From JBOFCO01 sp051646105 (lineage in GTDB: Bacteria > Pseudomonadota > Alphaproteobacteria > Rhodobacterales > Rhodobacteraceae), in NCBI GenBank assembly GCA_051646105.1, contig JBOFCO010000085.1, forward strand, positions 1-35,015: a DNA stretch of 35,015 bases. Reading direction: 5' to 3'. A model generated the notes under the pieces. It did not search any database and was not told the DNA's origin. It saw only the letters and a program-made list of their open reading frames with translations. How positions within the stretch are numbered: the stretch's first letter is position 1; every line of letters begins with the position of its first letter. Both the position numbers and the translations under genes were made by a program. Of this stretch, positions 7,069 through 16,662 are shown in pieces.

Positions 7069-9887
7069 TGCCCAAGCCTTTCCAGCAGCGCAGGCACATG
7101 AACCTGATCGGATTTGTAGTTGCCGGTCAGCACATGCATGATGAGGTTGACCCCGAAACGATAGGAAATCTCGCGCTGGCGCTCTCCTGCGAAGCCACGG
7201 CCTACCGGGAACATGGCGATTCCGCTTTCATCCACCGCCCAGGCAGAGGCCCAGTCGTTTCCGCCGATCACAACCGGTGTCACGCCATCGTTCAGGTTGC
7301 GGAACGGCATTCCTTCGGCCAGTTCGGCATCGGCGGGTGCGGCCTCTACCCAGATGGCGCGGCCCAGATGGCGGCCGGGAAAATCCTGAAGCAGGTAGAA
7401 GGACCGGGTCAGCACATGATCTTGCGGCATTGGCGCAAGGGGCGGAATATCCAGCGGCGCGGCGAGTTCCTGCAACTTGCGACCCGTGGGCGTGGACCCG
7501 CCGAAATCGGCAATATCGGCATCACGGGTATCGAACAGGATCATTCCGCCCGATCGCAGGTATTCGTTCAGCTTGGCATAGGCGGCATCAGAGGGCTGTT
7601 TCTGGACCTCGCTGATCGGCCAGTAGAGGAACGGGAAAAACGCCAGATCGTCCCGTTCCAGATCGATACCGATGGGCATTGCGGGTTCCACCGAGGTGCG
7701 GCCGTAAAGCTGATCGGAAAGGCCCAGCAAGCCCGCAGAAGCCACCCTGTCAAGTTCGGCATCGCCCGTCAGCACATGGGCCAGAACGACCGATGTCGTG
7801 GCCTTCAGCGCAAGAGCGTCGTCCAAGGCCATCTGTCGCGGACTCTCGGGCGCGGGAAGGTCCTGCGCGCGGGCATCGGGGGCGCCCGACAACATGGTCA
7901 GCGCAACAGCTGACACGATCAGCGCGGCGGTGCGCCGACGCCGCGGCAGACCGGGCAACTTGCCCGACAGCCACATCGCCGCAGGCAGATCCAGCAACGC
8001 CAGACCTAGCGCAAGGGCAAGAAGTGGCCCTTTCAGCGGTGTTTCCGCCGTTACCGAAAGCCCTTCGATCCTGACGTTTTCAGGCCATTCCATCGCAATG
8101 ATACTGCGATCCGGCGCAACAGCATTGACCGCCATCCGACGATCTTCACCCGCATAAAGCCCCGGTGGAAGTTCGGCAGAAGGTTGCGCAAGCGCCATGG
8201 TTTCCCCCGGCACGCCGGGAAGCGTCCCCGCCTCGACCGTCGATGTTCCGCCGAAACCGTCCAGCAAATCTTCTGGAACCCAGGTCGTACCCGCCAGATC
8301 GGCGGCCGATGGGCGCGCGGGGCGGGTGGAAACCGCCAGACGTTCCAGCATCTGCACGAACAGACCCGACAGGGCAAGACTGGACCATTCGGCATTCGCC
8401 GTGGTGTGAACCAGCACGACCTGCCCTTCACCCTGCTGTCGCCGCGTCACCAGCGGCGTGCCGTCGGCAAGCGTCGCAATCGTCCGGTCGGCAAGATCGG
8501 GGCCGGGTTCGGCCAGAACCTGTGCGCTGACTGTGACCTCATCCGGAATTACAAGGCCGCGGAAGGGAGAGCCTTCGGCGAAGGGGGCAAGGGTCCGCGC
8601 CTCCCCCCAACTCATCGCGCCGCCGACGGTGCGCCCACCTTCGCGCAGGCGGACGGGCAACAGCGGATCGTCCTCTGTCCGTCCGGTTGTACTGGCGGCA
8701 AGACGCGGACCGGCAAACCGCACCAGAAGCCCGCCCGCCTCGATCCACTCCAGCAGTTGCGCCTGTTCCTCGGGCGTGACGCGCGCAACATCTGCCAGGA
8801 TCAGCACATCCGGATTGGCCGGGATCACAGTGCCGACAGAGCCGGATATGATGTCGGCGGTCGGTGCCAGCGCCTGACGCAGATAATGCAGCGGCGAGAG
8901 CAGTTCCAGACCTTCGCGGTCGTTGCGCCCCGCGATCAGTGCGACCTCACGCCTGCGCAGCGCGTCATCGGCCAGACTGACAGCCCCTGCCGTGCGCTGG
9001 CCTTCGATCTCGAACCGCGTCACGCGGTTGCGCAATTCGGCGGGCAGATCAAAGGTCGCAACCGTCTCGATTGCCCCATCCTCGAACACCGCAGCGGCAC
9101 GACCCAACTCCCGCTCCACTCCCGACGGATCGGGGCCATGGGCGACAACATCAGCCGTCGTCGCCCCCTGCCCCGATGCGCGCAGCGCCGTGACCGTCAG
9201 CGCGCCGTCAGCCAGCGCAGAACCGCGCAGCGCCAGGACCGGGCGTGGGCTTTCGACGACCGTCACCTCACCCCTTTCTGACAGGGCAGCCAGCAGCGCA
9301 TCGCGTCCGTCACGGACAAGCCCGTCCGAAAACCAGTGCGTGTCGAAATCACCCTCAAAGCCCGCCAGCCATTCGACGGCCTTCGCTGCATCGCCTTCCC
9401 AGGCGCGGGGCTTCAGGCCGGGCAAACCCGCCGCCGCATCGGCAGCCGCGACAAACAGCGGTTGGTCCTTTGGCAGATCGCTGAGGCTGACAACCGCCAC
9501 CCGTCGACCTGCCCGCGCGGCGCTGTCGATGAGCGCGGTCATGCGGTCGATCCGGCGGGGCCAGTCGCGGGCCGAAGCCCAGCCACCGTCTTCCAGCACC
9601 AGCAGCGCGCCGCCCGAGGTTTCATTCCGGTCTGGGTTCAGCACGGGCCCGGCCAGACCGAGGATCACGGCAGCTATGGCAAGGGTGCGCAGCAGCAGCA
9701 GCCACCACGGCGTCTTGTCGGCCTCCGTCTCGTCGTCCTTCAGGCCCAGAAGCAGTGCCACGCCGGGAAACCGCCGGCGGATCGGCGCGGGCGGCACGGC
9801 GCGCAGCAATATCCAGAGCACAGGCAGGATGACCAGCGCGGCCAGCACCCAGGGTGCCGTGAAACCGATAGGGCCGAGCAACAGCAT
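7065..9887 (-). CDS. BatA-like membrane protein with C-terminal DUF4159 domain
   Basis: This is a 940-residue protein. The frame extends upstream to 9959, but that part lies inside the DUF58 gene. The ATG at 9887 shares one nucleotide with the DUF58 stop (TGATG), and MLLLGPIGFTAPWVLAALV is a typical BatA N-terminus. Helices lie at about residues 8-27 and 62-85. A VWA-like region follows in which the MIDAS site is degenerate (LVLEDGGWAS where DxSxS is expected). Two more hydrophobic segments lie near residues 630-680. The last ~230 residues form a DUF4159 domain (FFPFLYWPISEVQKQ, GGMILFDTRDAD, RFGVNLIMHVLTGNYKSDQ). DUF4159 is also amidotransferase-like in fold. The function is unknown; the context is a MoxR/VWA complex. 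Confidence 0.85.
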   Translation of the reverse strand: MLLLGPIGFTAPWVLAALVILPVLWILLRAVPPAPIRRRFPGVALLLGLKDDETEADKTPWWLLLLRTLAIAAVILGLAGPVLNPDRNETSGGALLVLEDGGWASARDWPRRIDRMTALIDSAARAGRRVAVVSLSDLPKDQPLFVAAADAAAGLPGLKPRAWEGDAAKAVEWLAGFEGDFDTHWFSDGLVRDGRDALLAALSERGEVTVVESPRPVLALRGSALADGALTVTALRASGQGATTADVVAHGPDPSGVERELGRAAAVFEDGAIETVATFDLPAELRNRVTRFEIEGQRTAGAVSLADDALRRREVALIAGRNDREGLELLSPLHYLRQALAPTADIISGSVGTVIPANPDVLILADVARVTPEEQAQLLEWIEAGGLLVRFAGPRLAASTTGRTEDDPLLPVRLREGGRTVGGAMSWGEARTLAPFAEGSPFRGLVIPDEVTVSAQVLAEPGPDLADRTIATLADGTPLVTRRQQGEGQVVLVHTTANAEWSSLALSGLFVQMLERLAVSTRPARPSAADLAGTTWVPEDLLDGFGGTSTVEAGTLPGVPGETMALAQPSAELPPGLYAGEDRRMAVNAVAPDRSIIAMEWPENVRIEGLSVTAETPLKGPLLALALGLALLDLPAAMWLSGKLPGLPRRRRTAALIVSAVALTMLSGAPDARAQDLPAPESPRQMALDDALALKATTSVVLAHVLTGDAELDRVASAGLLGLSDQLYGRTSVEPAMPIGIDLERDDLAFFPFLYWPISEVQKQPSDAAYAKLNEYLRSGGMILFDTRDADIADFGGSTPTGRKLQELAAPLDIPPLAPMPQDHVLTRSFYLLQDFPGRHLGRAIWVEAAPADAELAEGMPFRNLNDGVTPVVIGGNDWASAWAVDESGIAMFPVGRGFAGERQREISYRFGVNLIMHVLTGNYKSDQVHVPALLERLGQ

Positions 9888-10786
9888 CAGTGCCCCCGTT
9901 CCAGTGCACCGTAAAGCCAAAGAAGCGCAGCCTGCGCCGGTGTGCCGGTATGATGGCAATGATACTGCCAGCCACCTGCACGGGCCAGCGCCGAAAGCCT
10001 GTCCTTGCGCTCGGCCAGTCGTGCCAGATAGCGGCTGCGCAGATCGCCCGCCTTCAGCGTCTCGAACCGCAGCGCGCCCGACATGCTTTCAAAGATCGTG
10101 CGGCCGTCAAAAGGGAATTCTTCTTCCGCCGGGTCAAGCACCTGCAACAGCACGCCCCGGACCCCATGCGCGGCGGCATCCGCCATTGCCCGTTCCACCG
10201 GGGATATGTCGCCCAGAAAATCCGACAGGAACACTGCCCGGGATCCGGCGGGCAGACCGCGCCCATCGGCGCTGCCATAATCGTCCGGGGTTTCGCAGCC
10301 GACCAGCGCCTCGGCCAACCGCGCCAATTGTGACCGCCCACCACGCGGCGGAACCTGTTGCCCGATCAGGCCTACACGTTCATCACCGCGCAGCAGCGCC
10401 GAAGCCGCAGCAAGCGCAAGCAGCGCTGCCCGGTGCAGCTTGGCCGGGCGGGCATCCAGGCCGGAAAAGGTCATCGACTGTGCGCCGTCGACCCAGAACA
10501 TCACGCTCTGCGCAGCCTGCCATTCCTTTTCCCGCACGAAATGCGCATCCGACCGCCCGGACCTGCGCCAGTCGATCATCCGCGCGGAATCGCCCGGCAA
10601 GGTCGGCCGGAATTGCCAGAATTCGTCGCCCAGCCCGGCATGGCGCCGCCCGTGATCCCCGACCAACAGCGTCGCGGCAAGCTGATCCGCCTGCGCCAGA
10701 AGTGCCGGCAGGCCGGCCGCAAGGGTTTCACCCTGCTGGCGCAGATCGGCGTCGGGCGCAATCCGGGGATGGGCGGCTGCGATCAC
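9887..10786 (-). CDS. DUF58 domain protein of MoxR operon
   Basis: This is a 299-residue DUF58 protein, a family routinely encoded beside MoxR ATPases and often containing a VWA fold. The family signature is seen at FRPTLPGDSARMIDWRRSGRSD and the following FVREKEWQAAQ. The VWA-like strand VMFWVDGAQSM lacks the canonical DxSxS, so metal-dependent adhesion may be lost. No membrane segment is evident, so it is probably cytoplasmic or peripheral. The start is a GTG at 10786, overlapping the moxR stop (GTGA), which indicates translational coupling. In better-known systems such proteins act as partners of a MoxR chaperone; the substrate here cannot be read from sequence. Confidence 0.88.
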   Translation of the reverse strand: MIAAAHPRIAPDADLRQQGETLAAGLPALLAQADQLAATLLVGDHGRRHAGLGDEFWQFRPTLPGDSARMIDWRRSGRSDAHFVREKEWQAAQSVMFWVDGAQSMTFSGLDARPAKLHRAALLALAAASALLRGDERVGLIGQQVPPRGGRSQLARLAEALVGCETPDDYGSADGRGLPAGSRAVFLSDFLGDISPVERAMADAAAHGVRGVLLQVLDPAEEEFPFDGRTIFESMSGALRFETLKAGDLRSRYLARLAERKDRLSALARAGGWQYHCHHTGTPAQAALLWLYGALERGH

Positions 10787-11790
10787 GCCGCCGCCTCGCG
10801 GGAGACAAGGCCGGAAGCCACACCATCAATGATCGCGGACAGGCTTTCGCCCCGCGCGCGGGCGGCAAAGGACAATGCCATGCGATGCGTCAGCACAGGA
10901 CGCGCCATGGCGATCACATCATCGACCGAAGGCGCAAGACGCCCGTCCAGCAGCGCCCGCGCCCGCACCGTCAGCATAAGCGCCTGCGCCGCGCGCGGGC
11001 CTGGCCCCCAGCTTACCGCATCGCGCACGGCAGCGGCGGCCTCCGCCTCCCCCGGGCGGCAGGCGCGGACCAGATCAAGGATGGTCTCCACCACGCGATC
11101 ACCCACCGGCATCCGGCGGACGGTTTCCTGCGCCTCAAGCAGCTCCGCAGCAGTGAAGATCGCAGCAGATTGCGCGTCCTCGACCCCGGTCGTGGCGATC
11201 AGGATGTCGCGTTCCGTCGCGCGGTCGGGATATTCCACATCGACCTGCAACAGGAAACGGTCAAGCTGCGCCTCGGGCAGCGGATAGGTGCCTTCCTGTT
11301 CGATGGGGTTCTGCGTGGCCAGCACATGGAAGGGGCGGCCCAGCGGCCGGTGCTGCCCGGCGATGGTCACTTCTCGTTCCTGCATCGCCTGAAGCAGCGC
11401 CGATTGCGTGCGGGGGGATGCGCGGTTGATCTCATCTGCCAGCAGCAACTGGCAGAACACCGGTCCCTCGATGAAGCGAAAGGCCCGGCTGCCGTCGCGG
11501 GCGGTTTCAAGAACCTCTGACCCAAGGATATCGGCCGGCATCAGGTCAGGCGTGAACTGGATGCGGCTGCCTTTCAGCCCCATTACGGTCGAGAGGGTAT
11601 CGACAAGACGCGTCTTGCCCAGACCGGGCAGACCGATCAGCAGGGCATGGCCCCCCGACAGCATCGCCGCCAGAACCAGTTCAACCACCCGATCCTGCCC
11701 GATGAATCGCCGGTTGATCGAGGCTTTCGCATCCGCAAGCCGCCCCCCCAATGCCTCAATCCGCTGGACCAGTTCGGCTGCTTCGGCCAT
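10783..11790 (-). CDS. MoxR family AAA+ ATPase
   Basis: This is a 335-residue AAA+ ATPase of the MoxR/RavA group, thought to act as a chaperone that matures or remodels protein complexes together with VWA-domain partners. Walker A is GLPGLGKT (residues 53-60) and Walker B is LLLADE (115-120). The MoxR-typical INRASPRTQSALLQAMQE follows, then sensor 1 ATQNPIEQEGTYPLPEAQLDR. Length is normal. It is the first gene of a four-gene minus-strand operon with every junction overlapping. It is divergent from the DUF1285 gene across 58 nt, which must hold both promoters. Confidence 0.93.
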   Translation of the reverse strand: MAEAAELVQRIEALGGRLADAKASINRRFIGQDRVVELVLAAMLSGGHALLIGLPGLGKTRLVDTLSTVMGLKGSRIQFTPDLMPADILGSEVLETARDGSRAFRFIEGPVFCQLLLADEINRASPRTQSALLQAMQEREVTIAGQHRPLGRPFHVLATQNPIEQEGTYPLPEAQLDRFLLQVDVEYPDRATERDILIATTGVEDAQSAAIFTAAELLEAQETVRRMPVGDRVVETILDLVRACRPGEAEAAAAVRDAVSWGPGPRAAQALMLTVRARALLDGRLAPSVDDVIAMARPVLTHRMALSFAARARGESLSAIIDGVASGLVSREAAA

Positions 11791-11848
11791 GACTATACTC
11801 CCTCAACGCTTGTATTCGATATAAAGCGGGTTCCGCGCCCGGGCACAA

Positions 11849-12448
11849 ATGGCAAAAGACAGGATCGGACAAATGATCGTGAAACCTGACGCGAATGCCA
11901 TCGCTGCAACCGCCTCTGCCGCGGCAAAAGGTGCCGGTCCGGCACCAGTACACCTGTGGAACCCCGAATTTTGCGGCGATCTGGACATTCGCATCGCCCG
12001 CGACGGCACCTGGTTCTATCTGGGAACGCCGATCGGAAGGCAGGCGCTTGTCCGGCTTTTTGCCAATATCCTGAAGCGTGAGGGGGATCGTTTCTATCTT
12101 GTCACCCCGGTGGAAAAGGTGGGAATCACCGTCGAGGATGCGCCCTTCATCGCCGTGGACGTGGAAACAGAGGGGGCAGGTCGCGACCGGCGGCTGACAT
12201 TCACGACCAACATCGGCGACCGGGTGACGGCGGATTCCGAAAATCCGATCCGCTTCGTGACGGGCGAGGATGGCGCGCCAGTGCCCCATGTGGATGTCCG
12301 TCGGGGGCTGGAGGCACGGGTGGATCGCAAGACATTCTACCGGCTGGTGGAAATGGGCGAAACCGCACCCCATGCGGGCGGGGAATGGTTCGGCCTGTGG
12401 TCGGGCGGCAGTTTCTTTCCGATGGCCCCGGCGGAAGCGATGCGGTGA
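11849..12448 (+). CDS. DUF1285 domain protein
   Basis: This is a 199-residue protein of the DUF1285 family, function unknown. Conserved family segments are seen at LWNPEFCGDLDIRIARDG (about 36-54), WFYLGTPIGRQALVRLF, ILKREGDRFYLVTPVEKVG and the C-terminal VDRKTFYRLVEMGE. No signal peptide or membrane segment is evident. The start is uncertain: ATG at 11849 or ATG at 11873, since neither has a strong ribosome site. In Rhodobacterales this gene commonly sits beside the MoxR/DUF58/DUF4159 genes as here, which suggests but does not prove a functional link. Confidence 0.85.
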   Translation: MAKDRIGQMIVKPDANAIAATASAAAKGAGPAPVHLWNPEFCGDLDIRIARDGTWFYLGTPIGRQALVRLFANILKREGDRFYLVTPVEKVGITVEDAPFIAVDVETEGAGRDRRLTFTTNIGDRVTADSENPIRFVTGEDGAPVPHVDVRRGLEARVDRKTFYRLVEMGETAPHAGGEWFGLWSGGSFFPMAPAEAMR

Positions 12449-12498
12449 CAGGGCTTTGACGCGTGCGCAGAGCCGGGCGTTCATTGCGCCGATCAGTG

Positions 12499-13404
12499 TT
12501 ACGCCGCGCAGGCCGGGGCGGAACAGCCAGAGGCGCGGGTTTCGGTTTCCAGCGTGGCATGGACGATGCCCAGATCGTGCGCCAGCATTTCCCGCACCAG
12601 TGTCACCGTGGCCGTGAAGTCTGCACCGTCGCGCAGCACCAGATGCGCCTCGAGCGAATTGCGGCGTTCATCGATCTGCCACAGGTGCAGGTGGTGCAGG
12701 TCCTCCACCCCCGGAACGGCAAGGATGCGGCCCCGCACCAGTGCCACATCGGCGGCCGGCGGGCTGGCCAGCATCAGGATGCGAATGACCGGCACCGCCT
12801 CTGTCAGCGCGTGCCACAGAATCCAGCCCGAAATCGCCAGCGTGATCAGCGGGTCGGCCAGATGCCAGCCGAAAGCAAGGATCAGCACCCCGCCAAGGAT
12901 CACCGCCACCGAACTGCCCGCATCGGCAAGGTTGTGCAGGACAGCCGCGCGGACGTTCACGCTTTCCTTCGCCAGCCGGTATGTCAGCGCGGCGGTGATC
13001 AGGTCGATGACCAGCGCCAGCCCCGCCAGCCATATCACGATACTGCCCTGCACGGGCGGCGGGTCGATCAGCCGCCCGCACGCCTCTGCCGCCAGCCACA
13101 CGGCGATCACCACCAGCGTCGTGTAATTCACCAGCGCCGCCACAACCTCTGCCCGGCCATAACCGAAGCTCATCTCGGGCGTGGCGGGGCGGCGGGCGAT
13201 GCGCCGCGCGCCGAAGGCCACGATCAGCGACACCGCATCGGAAAGGTTGTGCACCGCATCAGCAATCAGCGCGACAGAGCCAGAGACGATCCCGCCAGCA
13301 ATCTGCGCGACCGTCAGGACAAGGTTGACGACAATGGCCCAGCCGATGTTGCCGTCACCGTGGTGGTGATGGGCATGGGAATGATTGTGATCGTGGTCGT
13401 GCAT
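12499..13404 (-). CDS. Cation diffusion facilitator (probable zinc efflux)
   Basis: This is a 301-residue CDF transporter that probably exports Zn2+ (or Cd2+/Co2+) by proton antiport at the inner membrane. The N-terminus is histidine-rich (MHDHDHNHSHAHHHH), which may collect metal. Six helices follow, with the metal site formed by H52-x3-D56 in helix 2 and H157-x3-D161 in helix 5; the His-Asp pair is the pattern of zinc-type members. The C-terminal cytoplasmic domain has the usual VPGVEDLHHLHLWQIDE and ends in a short cysteine-containing tail. It lies 186 nt downstream of polA on the same strand. That gap holds a GC-rich stem-loop but no U-tract terminator. No metal-responsive operator was identified. 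Confidence 0.92.
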   Translation of the reverse strand: MHDHDHNHSHAHHHHGDGNIGWAIVVNLVLTVAQIAGGIVSGSVALIADAVHNLSDAVSLIVAFGARRIARRPATPEMSFGYGRAEVVAALVNYTTLVVIAVWLAAEACGRLIDPPPVQGSIVIWLAGLALVIDLITAALTYRLAKESVNVRAAVLHNLADAGSSVAVILGGVLILAFGWHLADPLITLAISGWILWHALTEAVPVIRILMLASPPAADVALVRGRILAVPGVEDLHHLHLWQIDERRNSLEAHLVLRDGADFTATVTLVREMLAHDLGIVHATLETETRASGCSAPACAA

Positions 13405-13590
13405 CGGGTGGCTCTTTCCCGGTAAGTTAGCGCGCTGGACCCAGAAGGAAAAGCCGTTGGCCGTTCTTTTAGACTACCCAAAACTCCAGACCGGCCCGGA
13501 ACAAGGCGCAGAACGCGCCGCCGGGTCAGCGCCCGGCCGCGGACGGATCACTGACCCTGTATCGCTCATCTTGGAAAGCGGCTTGCCCCA

Positions 13591-16407
13591 TCAATGCGCC
13601 GCCGCCCAGCTTTGCCCCTGCCCCGCCTCTACCGTCAGTTTGACCGACAGCTTCACCGCCGGGTCTGCGGCCCCCTCCATCACGTCCTTCGCGCGTTCGA
13701 TCAAAGCGCCCGCCGCGCCTTCCGCCACCTCGAACAGCAGTTCGTCATGAACCTGCAACAGCATCTTTGCGGGCAGGCCGTCTATCGCCGCGGGCATCCT
13801 TATCATCGCGCGACGGATCACATCGGCTGCGGTGCCCTGAATTGGCGCGTTGATCGCGGCGCGGCGGGCGAACCCGGCTGACGGCCCCTTGGCGTTGATC
13901 TCCGGTGTGTGGATTTTCCGGCCGAACAGGGTTTGCACGTAACCCTTCGCCTTCGCCCCGGCGATGGTCGTGTCCATATATTCCTTGATGCCGGGAAACC
14001 GCTCGAAATAGCGGTCGATGAAGCCCTGGGCATCGGCTCGGGCAATGCGCAGGTTGCGGGCAAGGCCAAAGCCGGAAATCCCGTAGATCACCCCGAAGTT
14101 GATCGCCTTGGCCTGACGGCGGATATCGGATGTCATCTTGTCCAGCGGGACGTTGAACATTTCGGATGCGGTCATCGCGTGAATGTCGATCCCGTCGCGG
14201 AAGGCCTGTTGCAGCGCGGGGATTTCGGCGATATGCGCAAGGATGCGCAATTCGATCTGGCTGTAATCGAGGCTGACCAGAACATTGCCGGGGGCGGCCA
14301 CGAACGCCTCCCTTATCCTTCGGCCTTCCTCGGACCGGATGGGGATATTTTGCAGGTTCGGATCGGTCGAGGCCAGGCGCCCCGTCACCGCGCCACTGAT
14401 CGAGTAGGATGTATGCACCCGCCCCGTTTCCGGGTTGATGTGATCCTGAAGCGCGTCGGTGTAGGTCGATTTCAGCTTCGACAACTGCCGCCAGTCCAGA
14501 AGCCGCGCCGCCAGCCGCGCGCCCTGCGGATGCGCATCTTCCAGTGTGGTGATGTCTTCCAGCACATCCGCACCCGTGGCATAGGCGCCGGTCTTGCCCT
14601 TTTCACCGCCGGGCACACCCAGCTTGTCGAACAGGATTTCGCCAAGCTGTTTGGGGCTGCCGACGTTGAAGGGCTGGCCTGCCAGTTCGTGAATATCCGC
14701 CTCCAGCCCGGCCATTTTCTGCGCAAAGGCGTTCGACATGCGCGACAGCGTATCGCGGTCCACCCGGATGCCGGCCATTTCCATGTCGCGCAACACCGGA
14801 ACCAGCGGCCGTTCCAGCGTTTCATATACGGTGGTGACATGCACACGGTGCAGGTCCGGCTTGAACCGCTGCCACAGGCGCAACGTCACGTCCGCATCCT
14901 CGGCCGCATATTTCACCGCCTGCGTTATCGGCACCCGGTCGAACGTGATCTGTGCCTTGCCGCTGCCCAGCAGTTCCTTGATCGGGATCGGGCTGTGGCC
15001 AAGGTAGGTTTCCGAAAGCACGTCCATGCCGTGATTGTGCAGCCCGGCGTGCATGGCGTAAGACATCAGCATGGTGTCATCGATGGGGGCGACCACGATG
15101 CCCAGACGCGCGAATATCTTTGTGTCGTATTTCAGGTTCTGGCCGATCTTGAGAATGGCATCATCTTCCAGCACCGGTTTCAGCAGGGCCAGCGCAGCGT
15201 CCAGTGCCATCTGCCCTTCGACAAGGTCGCTTGACCCGAACAGGTCCCCCCCACCCTGCCGGTGGCCCAGCGGGATATAGGCGGCCTTTCCCGGTTCCAC
15301 GCACAAGGAAATCCCGACAAGATCGGCGCGCATCTCGTCCAGACTGGTGGTTTCGGTATCGATGGCGACATAGCCGCGTTCGCGGATCATGGCGATGAAG
15401 GCGGTCAGCGCTTCGGCGCTGGTAATGCAGGCATAGGCATCATGATCAAAGGGGGCTTCAGGCACCGGCTGCGGCGTGGTTTCATCCTGTTGCGCCGGGG
15501 CTTCGGAGATCACCGGCGCGTCGACCCCGAAGCGGTCTGCAATCCTTTTGGAAAGGCTGCGAAATTCCATCTTGCCCAGGAATTCCAGCAACGTCGCCGG
15601 ATCGGGCTTCTGGACCTCCAGGCTTTCAAGGGTGATGTCCAGCGGCATGTCGCAATCAAGCTGCACAAGCTGGCGGGAAATGCGGATCTGCTCGACATTA
15701 TCGACCAGCGCCTCGCGCCGCTTGGGTTGCTTGATTTCACCCGCCCGGGCCAACAGGGTATCCAGATCGCCGTATTCCTGAATAAGCAGGGCAGCCGTCT
15801 TGATGCCGATACCAGGTGCGCCCGGCACGTTGTCGACGGAATCCCCCGCCAGCGACTGCACGTCGACCACCCGCTCTGGCCCGACACCGAATTTCTCGAT
15901 CACCTCGTCGCGACCGATGCGCTTGTTCTTCATCGCGTCGAACATCTCGATCCCGTCACCTACAAGCTGCATCAGATCCTTGTCGGACGAGATGATCGTG
16001 ACCCGCCCACCCGCATCCCGTGCCCGGCAGGACAATGTGGCGATGATGTCGTCGGCTTCGTACTGGTCGATCTCGATACAGGCCATGTTGAAGGCCCGTG
16101 TCGCATCGCGGGTCAGCGGGAACTGCGGGCGCAGGTCTTCGGGAAGCTCGGGGCGGTTGGCTTTGTACAGGGGATAGATCGCGTTGCGGAAGGTGGTCGA
16201 GGAATAGTCGAAGATCACCGCCGCATGGGTGGCGGCATCGTTTCCTGAATTGCCGTCGGCATAGCGCAGCAACATGTTGCAGAACCCCTGCACCGCACCC
16301 ACAGGCAGGCCATCCGACTTGCGGGTCAGGGGCGGCAATGCGTGATAGGCACGGAAGATAAAGGCCGAGCCGTCGATCAGATGCAGATGGTGGCCCTTGC
16401 CGAACAT
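13591..16407 (-). CDS. polA: DNA polymerase I
   Basis: This is replicative repair polymerase I, which removes RNA primers and fills gaps. The protein is 938 residues (E. coli: 928). The 5'-3' exonuclease domain (1-~290) shows IISSDKDLMQLV and the helix-hairpin-helix QSLAGDSVDNVPGAPGIGIK. The 3'-5' exonuclease is intact (VAIDTETTSLDEM and NLKYDTKIF), so proofreading is likely kept. Polymerase motif A is VSLDYSQIELRILAHI, motif B RRQAKAINFGVIYGIS and motif C LLQVHDELLFEV. I start at the ATG at 16407 (MFGKGHHLHLIDG) because GGGAAG lies about 8 nt upstream. An in-frame ATG at 16437 adds ten atypical residues without a ribosome site. Confidence 0.96.
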   Translation of the reverse strand: MFGKGHHLHLIDGSAFIFRAYHALPPLTRKSDGLPVGAVQGFCNMLLRYADGNSGNDAATHAAVIFDYSSTTFRNAIYPLYKANRPELPEDLRPQFPLTRDATRAFNMACIEIDQYEADDIIATLSCRARDAGGRVTIISSDKDLMQLVGDGIEMFDAMKNKRIGRDEVIEKFGVGPERVVDVQSLAGDSVDNVPGAPGIGIKTAALLIQEYGDLDTLLARAGEIKQPKRREALVDNVEQIRISRQLVQLDCDMPLDITLESLEVQKPDPATLLEFLGKMEFRSLSKRIADRFGVDAPVISEAPAQQDETTPQPVPEAPFDHDAYACITSAEALTAFIAMIRERGYVAIDTETTSLDEMRADLVGISLCVEPGKAAYIPLGHRQGGGDLFGSSDLVEGQMALDAALALLKPVLEDDAILKIGQNLKYDTKIFARLGIVVAPIDDTMLMSYAMHAGLHNHGMDVLSETYLGHSPIPIKELLGSGKAQITFDRVPITQAVKYAAEDADVTLRLWQRFKPDLHRVHVTTVYETLERPLVPVLRDMEMAGIRVDRDTLSRMSNAFAQKMAGLEADIHELAGQPFNVGSPKQLGEILFDKLGVPGGEKGKTGAYATGADVLEDITTLEDAHPQGARLAARLLDWRQLSKLKSTYTDALQDHINPETGRVHTSYSISGAVTGRLASTDPNLQNIPIRSEEGRRIREAFVAAPGNVLVSLDYSQIELRILAHIAEIPALQQAFRDGIDIHAMTASEMFNVPLDKMTSDIRRQAKAINFGVIYGISGFGLARNLRIARADAQGFIDRYFERFPGIKEYMDTTIAGAKAKGYVQTLFGRKIHTPEINAKGPSAGFARRAAINAPIQGTAADVIRRAMIRMPAAIDGLPAKMLLQVHDELLFEVAEGAAGALIERAKDVMEGAADPAVKLSVKLTVEAGQGQSWAAAH

Positions 16408-16662
16408 GTGAAAGCTTCCCCTATTTTCCGGCAACATGTCGCCGCTTTCCGCAAAGGGCCAAGCGCAAACTATCGCCGAAGGCCCGAATCCGGCGGGTGG
16501 CCGCCGATGCGCAGACCAGCTTACTGCGAAGTTTGGCCGAGGTTCTACCCGTCAGACCATTTCCTGTTTGCGAACAATCCAATGTTGCCTATCAAGCCAT
16601 TGGGGAACGCTGACCCGCTGCTTGCGGGCAAATACATAGACAAACTACTCACGGGAACAGGC

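Noticed and set aside
8923..11520. An 865-codon open frame on the plus strand
   Set aside because: It is antisense to the BatA/DUF4159, DUF58 and MoxR genes, which have clear family motifs. Its product is low-complexity Arg/Pro/Ser/Ala-rich, as expected from an antisense frame in high-GC DNA.
13520..13537. GCCGGG/CCCGGC stem-loop between polA and the CDF gene
   Set aside because: It is a perfect 6-bp stem, but there is no T-tract in either direction and such GC palindromes are common by chance in this DNA, so I do not call it a terminator.
16342..16662. A 107-residue N-terminal extension of RTX copy 1
   Set aside because: Its first part is antisense to the polA start. Copies 2 and 3 begin exactly at the position equivalent to ATG 16663.
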